Shown one piece after another: positions 38,645-43,302 of a stretch of 43,302 nucleotides of DNA (its first letter is position 1; the number at the start of each line of letters is the position of its first letter). The stretch is from a virus. A program made the translations under genes and the position numbers. The notes beneath the pieces are model-generated. The model saw only the letters and a list, made by a program, of their open reading frames with translations, had not been told where the DNA came from and ran no database searches. The DNA is taken from the IMG/VR virus record IMGVR_UViG_3300048589_000082, positions 1 through 43,302 of that record; one strand, given 5' to 3'.

Positions 38645-39348
38645 ACGCCGAAGCATTCTTTGCCGAAGCCCGCAAGCAATTCGGGCGCCTGAGCCAAAGT
38701 CAGGTGGACGGCATCAACGCCATCCTGAATGCGGCCGGGGGGCGCAAGCGGTCGCACGTGGCCTATCTCCTCGCAACGGCGTGGCATGAGACAGCGCGGA
38801 CCATGCAGCCCGTGCGGGAGACGCTGGCCGGGTCTGATGCGCAAGCCGTGGCGCGGCTGGATCGGGCGTGGAAAGCGGGCAAGCTGAAACAGGTCAAGGT
38901 GCCGTATTGGCGATTTGACGACACCGGCAGGACATGGCTCGGGCGCGGCTATGTGCAACTGACCCACAAGGACAACTACCGGAAAGCGGCGGCGCTGGTC
39001 GGCGTTGATCTCCTCGGCAATCCCTCGCTCGCCCTTCGCGCCGACATTGCCGCTAGAATCCTGGTGGAGGGCTGCGAGGTCGGTCTGTTCACCGGCAAGA
39101 AGCTGGCCGACTACCTGCCCGGCGATTACGTCAACGCGCGCAAGATCGTCAACGGGCTGGATAAGGCGTTCGAGATAGCCCGCGTGGCCGAGGCTTGGGA
39201 AGCGGCGTTGATCGCGGGCGGCGCGGCGCCCGACAAGCCGAAACCGGCACAACCGACAAAACCCGCAACGCCCCAATTCGGCGGGCTTGGCTGGATCGTC
39301 AAACCCATCCTTGACGCTCTTGCGCTCATCTTTGCGAGGAAGAAATGA
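38641..39348 (+). CDS. Endolysin, GH19 chitinase-like
   Basis: The protein has 235 residues. AYLLATAWHETARTMQPVRE with catalytic Glu50 in a WHE motif, then WLGRGYVQLTHKDNYRKA, and NPSLALRADIAARILVEG follow the GH19 lysozyme/chitinase-like endolysin fold. It cleaves the glycan of peptidoglycan at lysis. A Pro/Lys linker leads to a C-terminal hydrophobic end (GLGWIVKPILDALALIFARKK), unusual for a soluble endolysin, that may bind membrane. Confidence 0.88.
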   Translation: MNAEAFFAEARKQFGRLSQSQVDGINAILNAAGGRKRSHVAYLLATAWHETARTMQPVRETLAGSDAQAVARLDRAWKAGKLKQVKVPYWRFDDTGRTWLGRGYVQLTHKDNYRKAAALVGVDLLGNPSLALRADIAARILVEGCEVGLFTGKKLADYLPGDYVNARKIVNGLDKAFEIARVAEAWEAALIAGGAAPDKPKPAQPTKPATPQFGGLGWIVKPILDALALIFARKK

Positions 39349-39530
39349 CCGACATTTTCCCGTTCGTTCGGATCGCGCTCTACGCCCTCGCCGGTTATCT
39401 GGCGGGGCAAGGGGCTGACAGTTGGGTGGTGGAGTATATCCGCACCGACCCTGACCTTGCGGCGGCTGTCGTGGGAGCCGTGGCGGGCCTCTGGTATGCG
39501 GCTGCAAAGCGGTTCGGGTGGGCGAAGTAG
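39345..39530 (+). CDS. Small two-segment membrane protein (holin candidate)
   Basis: The protein has 61 residues, coupled to the endolysin. It has two hydrophobic parts, FPFVRIALYALAGYLAG and AAAVVGAVAGLWYAAA, with a short soluble loop and a Lys end. The size and place fit a class II holin or pinholin. The pattern is common in phage lysis cassettes. Confidence 0.7.
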   Translation: MTDIFPFVRIALYALAGYLAGQGADSWVVEYIRTDPDLAAAVVGAVAGLWYAAAKRFGWAK

Positions 39531-39561
39531 CCGAGTCATTTTCATCTAACCGCGAGGCGAC

Positions 39562-39924
39562 ATGCTAGGCGCAATTCTCCGCGTCCTGACGGGCGGCGTT
39601 CTGGACCGGGTGCTTTCGACCGTTGACCGCAAGATTGCGGCCGAGACTGACCGCGAGGCACTGAAGGCGGAAATCATCCGCGAGCATTACCGCACCCGAG
39701 CCGACTACATGCGCGCGGGCGGGCTTTGGCTGATGCTGCTATTCGCGGTCCCGCTCGGCGTCTGGTTCGGGGCGGTGTGTCTCTACTCGCTCCTCTTCTG
39801 TTCCGGGTGCGCATATCCGCAGCCGTGGACGATTGCCGCGCTTCCAGCGCCGCTTGATGAGTGGGCCGGGATGATAATCGTCTCAATCTTCGGTGTTGTC
39901 GGCGTGACGCGGTTCAAGCGGTGA
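39562..39924 (+). CDS. Holin-like membrane protein
   Basis: The protein has 120 residues. An N-terminal amphipathic part (LTGGVLDRVLSTVDRKIAAETDREALKAEI) is followed by two strongly hydrophobic segments (GLWLMLLFAVPLGVWFGAVCLY and WAGMIIVSIFGVVGV). This matches the 3TM-type phage holin group by layout. With the gene at 39345 it forms the lysis cassette. Which one makes the lethal hole cannot be told from sequence. Confidence 0.75.
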   Translation: MLGAILRVLTGGVLDRVLSTVDRKIAAETDREALKAEIIREHYRTRADYMRAGGLWLMLLFAVPLGVWFGAVCLYSLLFCSGCAYPQPWTIAALPAPLDEWAGMIIVSIFGVVGVTRFKR

Positions 39925-40018
39925 GGCGCCCCCATTTCCGGCGCGGCAGGCGCATAAAACCCTTCTGGTGGCGTGTGTGTATGAATCTACACAATCGTTT
40001 CACACGAAAGGAAACGAA

Positions 40019-40651
40019 ATGAAACTTTCACTGGCAATGCTGGCGCTCGGCGCGGTTGTCGTCGCTGGTGCAGTCGTCGCGGTGGGAACGCCCGGCCCGA
40101 CCAGGGTTGAAATCGCCGGGTCTGTCGTGAAGCTGAAAGACAAGAGCGGCCACGGCTCGGGCGTCCACATTGGCAATGGATATGTGCTTACGGCAAACCA
40201 CGTCCTGCCGGGCGCGGAAAAATCCATGGCATATCTCCGCGACGACGGGCGCAAGGGCACGGCCAAGGTTGTGTGGGGCAGCGCCGAATATGACATTGCG
40301 CTCATGAAGCTGGATACCTACGAAGGCATTGCCGCTTCTAATCTCGAATGCCGCGCGCCGGTAATGGGCGAGGCAATCGCCATGAAGGGAAACCCGCTCA
40401 TTCTGGAAAACATCACCACATGGGGGCGCGTTGCGGGCACCGAAATATCCATGGGGCCGTGGGCCAGCGCCATTCCGGTCGACGGCGCAATCGCGGGCGG
40501 AATGTCCGGTGGCGGCGCTTTCGACGCTGACGGCGACTTGATCGGCATCAATGTGGGCATGATGATTCAACAATTGGGCCTGGGGAGTTCTTCTGTTGGC
40601 ATTTCGGTGATAGTTCCCGGCTCCGCGATCTGTGGATTACTCGCCCGCTAA
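40019..40651 (+). CDS. Exported trypsin-like serine protease
   Basis: The protein has 210 residues from the ATG at 40019 (AAAGGAA site). Residues 1-23 are a signal peptide or anchor (KLSLAMLALGAVVVAGAVVAV). The catalytic triad is visible: His61 in TANHV, Asp92 in YDIALMKL, Ser163 in GMSGGG. LIGINVGMM follows as in trypsin-like folds. It should act in the periplasm. It lies after the lysis genes behind a 94-base gap, so it may be its own unit. Targets are unknown; envelope or competing-phage proteins are possible. Confidence 0.85.
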   Translation: MKLSLAMLALGAVVVAGAVVAVGTPGPTRVEIAGSVVKLKDKSGHGSGVHIGNGYVLTANHVLPGAEKSMAYLRDDGRKGTAKVVWGSAEYDIALMKLDTYEGIAASNLECRAPVMGEAIAMKGNPLILENITTWGRVAGTEISMGPWASAIPVDGAIAGGMSGGGAFDADGDLIGINVGMMIQQLGLGSSSVGISVIVPGSAICGLLAR

Positions 40652-40713
40652 AACCCTTGCGCCGTCAATATCTTGCGGGCAATACTTGGGCTGAAACAAG
40701 CCGAGGGGATTGC

Positions 40714-40986
40714 ATGATCAGCGGCGAAGATATTGAAGCCTTCCGAGCGGAAAGCGAGCCTGCCTTTGAAGAGGGTCGCAAATTCGTAAAGCGGTGCGCA
40801 AAGGGTATCCCGGCAGATCGGTGGACGACAACGGCAGGAATGCAATTGGTCGCTGAATGTATCAAGCGCCAGTGGGCCGTAATGGACATGCTGTCCGACG
40901 CGCTAAAATCAATGCAGGCGGAAATGATGCGGCAATCGGACGAAAGTGTCGGCTGCTTCGACCGCAACGGCAACCAGACAAGCTGA
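40714..40986 (+). CDS. Hypothetical protein before the phosphoesterase
   Basis: The protein has 90 residues from the ATG at 40714. It is helical with many Glu, Lys and Met (EAFRAESEPAFEEGRKFVKRCAKG; WAVMDMLSDALKSMQAEMMRQ). It is coupled to the next gene through TGATG. Function unknown. Confidence 0.65.
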   Translation: MISGEDIEAFRAESEPAFEEGRKFVKRCAKGIPADRWTTTAGMQLVAECIKRQWAVMDMLSDALKSMQAEMMRQSDESVGCFDRNGNQTS

Positions 40987-42107
40987 TGGCCGCCCCCGGT
41001 TTTGCCCCCGGCGTGATTGAGGAAGCGGTCGCGGCCGTCCAGAAATACGGTAGCGTTGCAGCCGCTTCTCGGGCACTCGGCATTCCCGACTCCACCCTCC
41101 GGCGCCGCTATCTAGCCGCCAATGTTGACCCGGCCATCTCCGCAAGCATGGATGCGGTCGGGACAATGATGATTCCGCAACTCGCATGGGCCAAGACCAA
41201 GAGCGAGGACGGGATAAGCTATTCCGTCCTGCTAAAGCCAGTGGCGAACGCAGAGGACGCGCTGGAGCGCATCCGGGCGGCTTTCGAGGGTATGGCGCCC
41301 GCCGAGCCTGTCACGCCTCCAGAGCGCGTTCTGGACGATCTGTGCAGCGTCTATCCGGTGATGGACCTGCACCTTGGGATGCACGCATGGGGGCGCGAGA
41401 CTGGCGGGGCAAGCTATGACCTGAAACTCGCCTGTCAGGACATTCGCCAAGCATTCGCCAAGGTCATTGCGATTACGCCAGACAGCGCCGAGGCGGTGCT
41501 GATTCTGGGCGGCGACACGCTCCATGCTGACAATGACGACGCGGAAACACCGAAGTCGAAACACAAGCTGGACGTGGACGGGCGGCACTTCAAGGTGCTG
41601 GAAACCGCTGTCGAAATCCTCGCGGAAACCGTCGATCTGTTGCTTGCCAAGCATTCTCGGCTGACGGTGCGGGTGCTGCGGGGGAACCATGACGAAACCG
41701 CGCATCTGGTCCTGACCTTCGCTCTGGCCGAGCGTTACCGCGCCGAGCCTCGGGTTGTCGTGGAGAAAGACCCGCGCGACCTGTTTCAATTCCAGTGGGG
41801 CAAGTGCGCCATATTCGCCCACCACGGCGACAAGGCCAAGCCGCAACAGATGGCCATGTATCTCAGCGACATTTGCACATTCTGGAGCGATACGCGGCAC
41901 CGGCACCTTCTGACCGGGCATGTCCACCACGACGCAGCGAGAGACATTGGCCCGCTACGATGGGAAAGCCTCCGTGCGTTCTGCCCGCCAGATGCCTACG
42001 CGGCGAGCATGGGCTTCGGTGGCAGGCGGGCGCTCCAGGTTCTGACGTTTCACAGGGCTGATGGCTTGGTAATCCGCGCGCTTGATCCAATCGAGAGGGC
42101 CGCGTGA
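40986..42107 (+). CDS. HTH-metallophosphoesterase
   Basis: The protein has 373 residues. Residues 15-42 form a helix-turn-helix (VQKYGSVAAASRALGIPDSTLRRRY). Residues 120-320 carry calcineurin-type metal motifs: DLH (127-129), GGD (175-177), GNHD (233-236), GHVHH (311-315). Such N-terminal HTH plus phosphoesterase proteins are found in phages and may be DNA nucleases related to SbcD/Mre11 by fold. The gene is the second last of the late operon. Substrate not known. Confidence 0.85.
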   Translation: MAAPGFAPGVIEEAVAAVQKYGSVAAASRALGIPDSTLRRRYLAANVDPAISASMDAVGTMMIPQLAWAKTKSEDGISYSVLLKPVANAEDALERIRAAFEGMAPAEPVTPPERVLDDLCSVYPVMDLHLGMHAWGRETGGASYDLKLACQDIRQAFAKVIAITPDSAEAVLILGGDTLHADNDDAETPKSKHKLDVDGRHFKVLETAVEILAETVDLLLAKHSRLTVRVLRGNHDETAHLVLTFALAERYRAEPRVVVEKDPRDLFQFQWGKCAIFAHHGDKAKPQQMAMYLSDICTFWSDTRHRHLLTGHVHHDAARDIGPLRWESLRAFCPPDAYAASMGFGGRRALQVLTFHRADGLVIRALDPIERAA

Positions 42108-42241
42108 AACTCGCCACGTTTACCACATGCGACGGCCGCACGATGCTTCGGTGCTATACGCAGGGACAACTTGTGTGGGAGAAGGAATTGACGCGCCACG
42201 AAATAGCGCGCCTGATCCGTGAAATGGCCGCAAGCCTCTAG
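42104..42241 (+). CDS. Small hypothetical protein, end of late operon
   Basis: The protein has 45 residues with a GTG start overlapping the phosphoesterase stop (GTGA). It begins MKLATFTTCDGRTMLRC and ends in a basic helix (RHEIARLIREMAASL). Most of it lies in the 127-bp repeat. Function unknown. Confidence 0.7.
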   Translation: MKLATFTTCDGRTMLRCYTQGQLVWEKELTRHEIARLIREMAASL

Positions 42242-42247
42242 GCTTGA
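42121..42247. repeat. 127-bp exact direct repeat, right copy
   Basis: Identical to bases 1-127. Upstream of it the late operon is continuous; downstream the sequence differs from that after the left copy. It is the point where the circular map probably closes. Confidence 0.95.
42231..42246. terminator. Short hairpin, right copy
   Basis: The same CAAGCC-TCTA-GGCTTG hairpin as at 111-126, between the end of the rightward late operon and a leftward operon. No T-run follows, so function is uncertain. Confidence 0.35.
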
Positions 42248-42274
42248 TCTGGCGGAATCAAGCCTTATCGCTTG

Positions 42275-42526
42275 TCAGCCATCGGCTTGTCTCCCGGTAA
42301 ACTGTTTTGCCCAATCTCCCGATCCTGCCCGTTTAAGATCATTAAACAGCTTGTCGATTTCTTTCTGCTTTTGGTTCAGCTTATTGAGCGCATCGGTTTC
42401 CGCAAGGTTGGCGAAGCTCGCCTTTTGCTTCGCATCGTCATATGTGCGCTGCGCAATGTCCAAATCTCCAAACGCCTCTGAAAGCGCATCGATTATAGTT
42501 TCTATTTTAGTCATCTCCGCCCCCAT
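42275..42526 (-). CDS. Small coiled-coil protein
   Basis: The protein has 83 residues from the ATG at 42526, or 79 from 42514, where GGGGGCGGAG precedes the start. A heptad helix (residues 15-65) with KLNQKQKEIDKLFNDL dominates. It ends FTGRQADG. No counterpart is seen at the left end. Function unknown. Confidence 0.65.
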   Translation of the reverse strand: MGAEMTKIETIIDALSEAFGDLDIAQRTYDDAKQKASFANLAETDALNKLNQKQKEIDKLFNDLKRAGSGDWAKQFTGRQADG

Positions 42527-42773
42527 TCATCGCGCGGATGGCGGCAGCGAAATCTTCGATCAACCCCATGCTGGGGAACTTCCGCAAAAGCATCTGCGCC
42601 GCATCATCCAGCGCCTTGTTCCGGGCCTCGGAAAGCAGACGCTCATGTTCGGTGGCGAGGATGTACTCGAACTCACCTGCTTGTGGCGTGTGATCTTCCC
42701 ACTCGAACCATCGCAGTTCGTTGCCCCATGGATCAGCGTAGACCCATGCCCATATTCTCTTCGGTGCGTCCAT
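42507..42773 (-). CDS. RIWAW-family hypothetical protein, variant
   Basis: The protein has 88 residues from the ATG at 42773, coupled by TGATG. The front (MDAPKRIWAWVYADP ... EYILATEHER) is related to the gene at 139-414, the rear (NKALDDAAQMLLRKFPSMGL) to that at 2500-2931. It is thus a chimera of two family members. Function unknown. Confidence 0.75.
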   Translation of the reverse strand: MDAPKRIWAWVYADPWGNELRWFEWEDHTPQAGEFEYILATEHERLLSEARNKALDDAAQMLLRKFPSMGLIEDFAAAIRAMNGGGDD

Positions 42774-42943
42774 CACTTCCACCTCTCTGCGCGAAGGCGG
42801 GCGAGGGCGTCATCCAGCACGGCCGCCTGCTCCTTAAATGTCACTTTGTAAGTGTCATCGAAGTGCGGCGAGCGACAGGACGCCACGACAAGCGATATTG
42901 CCCGTTCCACCGCGTCCAGCGTCTCGTCGGATATGTCAGTCAT
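42773..42943 (-). CDS. MTDISDETLD-family small protein
   Basis: The protein has 56 residues from the ATG at 42943, overlapping the stop of the upstream gene. MTDISDETLDAVERA is shared with the 25-residue peptide at 650-727, but here a full helical protein follows (FKEQAAVLDDALARLRAERWK). It seems to be the intact form of that peptide. Confidence 0.65.
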   Translation of the reverse strand: MTDISDETLDAVERAISLVVASCRSPHFDDTYKVTFKEQAAVLDDALARLRAERWK

Positions 42944-43179
42944 CGGCCGGACTCCTTCTCCTTCCTGCGGTCCATCCCGAGTGACACGGCCAGATCAACG
43001 CCAGTTGCGGTTAAAAAATTGAAGCCCGACGATTGATCAGCATATCCCTGTTCCCTGAGCCACTTGCGCGAAGCTTTGCAGACGAGATTGCCGTCCCAAA
43101 TCGGGCCATTCTTAAACATCTGCCAAAGAGCCTCATGAACGCCGCTCGGCATAGACACAACGTCGCGGTAGTTACTCAT
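42940..43179 (-). CDS. WDGNL-family hypothetical protein, variant
   Basis: The protein has 79 residues. MFKNGPIWDGNLVCKASRKWL corresponds to GPTWDGNLISKEGRNRL in the gene at 411-650, with low identity elsewhere. The ATG at 43179 follows the upstream stop closely. Function unknown. Confidence 0.7.
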   Translation of the reverse strand: MSNYRDVVSMPSGVHEALWQMFKNGPIWDGNLVCKASRKWLREQGYADQSSGFNFLTATGVDLAVSLGMDRRKEKESGR

Positions 43180-43302
43180 TGCCGGCCTCCCTCTCTGCGA
43201 TCATAGCGTCAGCCATGCCGTAGACTATTTGGGCCAGAGCATCTGCTGACGGGGCATTTGCGATCTCTGATTGAGAAAAGAGCCCCGCCAGAGCCTGCCC
43301 CG
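43172..43302 (-). CDS. Partial hypothetical protein, cut at the window end
   Basis: An open leftward frame enters from base 43302 and stops at TAA at 43172-43174, giving 42 residues of C-terminus (QALAGLFSQSEIANAPSADA..., ending REAGNE). It overlaps the next gene by eight bases. Small helical protein; no family recognised. Confidence 0.5.
   Translation of the reverse strand, partial: GQALAGLFSQSEIANAPSADALAQIVYGMADAMIAEREAGNE

Larger units (their letters stand above)
42248..43302. other. Alternative left-end segment (strain variant)
   Basis: This tail carries leftward small genes related to, but diverged from and ordered differently than, those at 139-727. It probably belongs to a second haplotype that shares the 127-bp junction. 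Its last gene is cut by the window end. Confidence 0.7.

Overview
This window reads as one nearly complete, GC-rich genome of a tailed phage with a short-tailed (podovirus-like, P22/SU10-type) virion. The evidence is a P22-type portal, an SU10/DUF5309-type capsid protein, an adaptor/nozzle gene pair followed by two long ejection-type proteins, and a GH19 endolysin. The host is probably a GC-rich Gram-negative, plausibly an alphaproteobacterium; this is inferred from GC content, the beta-class methyltransferases and general protein flavour, not proven. I see no integrase, DNA or RNA polymerase, primase or helicase, so the phage must borrow the host replisome.

Topology: bases 1-127 recur exactly at 42121-42247 and then the two copies diverge. 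The simplest reading is a circular map of 42,120 bp (42247 continues at 128), with 42248-43302 being an alternative version of the left end from a related strain, joined at the repeat. The 127-base length is a typical assembly k-mer.

Layout: (1) 139-9644, leftward. A long early operon of mostly ATGA- or TGATG-coupled small genes, including a pentapeptide-repeat protein, a nonapeptide-repeat protein, a Rad52-like annealing protein, NinB, a YbcO-like nuclease and an ASCH-like protein. (2) 9645-9843, a lambda-like divergent control region with two promoters whose spacers each carry the same palindromic operator. (3) 9844-17087, rightward. A Cro-like regulator (apparently leaderless), a C5 cytosine methyltransferase, a nuclease, SSB, an initiator-like HTH protein with six internal iterons (candidate origin), a stand-alone DnaA DNA-binding domain, three tandem DPPY methyltransferases with shared ends and divergent middles, and a DUF6362-like protein that may control late genes. 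(4) 17157-17549, an extended -10 promoter and tRNAs Met(CAU), Gly(UCC) and Trp(CCA). (5) 17672-42241, rightward late genes: packaging, head (with an embedded sulfotransferase), adaptor/nozzle, ejection proteins, tail lysozyme, fibres, lysis, an exported trypsin-like protease and an HTH-metallophosphoesterase. One small membrane-protein gene (31992-32165) faces the other way behind its own promoter.

The genes suggest a recombination-dependent phage that masks its DNA with up to four methyltransferases, draws the host replication machinery to an iteron origin inside its initiator gene, and carries several host-interaction extras (sulfotransferase, protease, moron, repeat proteins).
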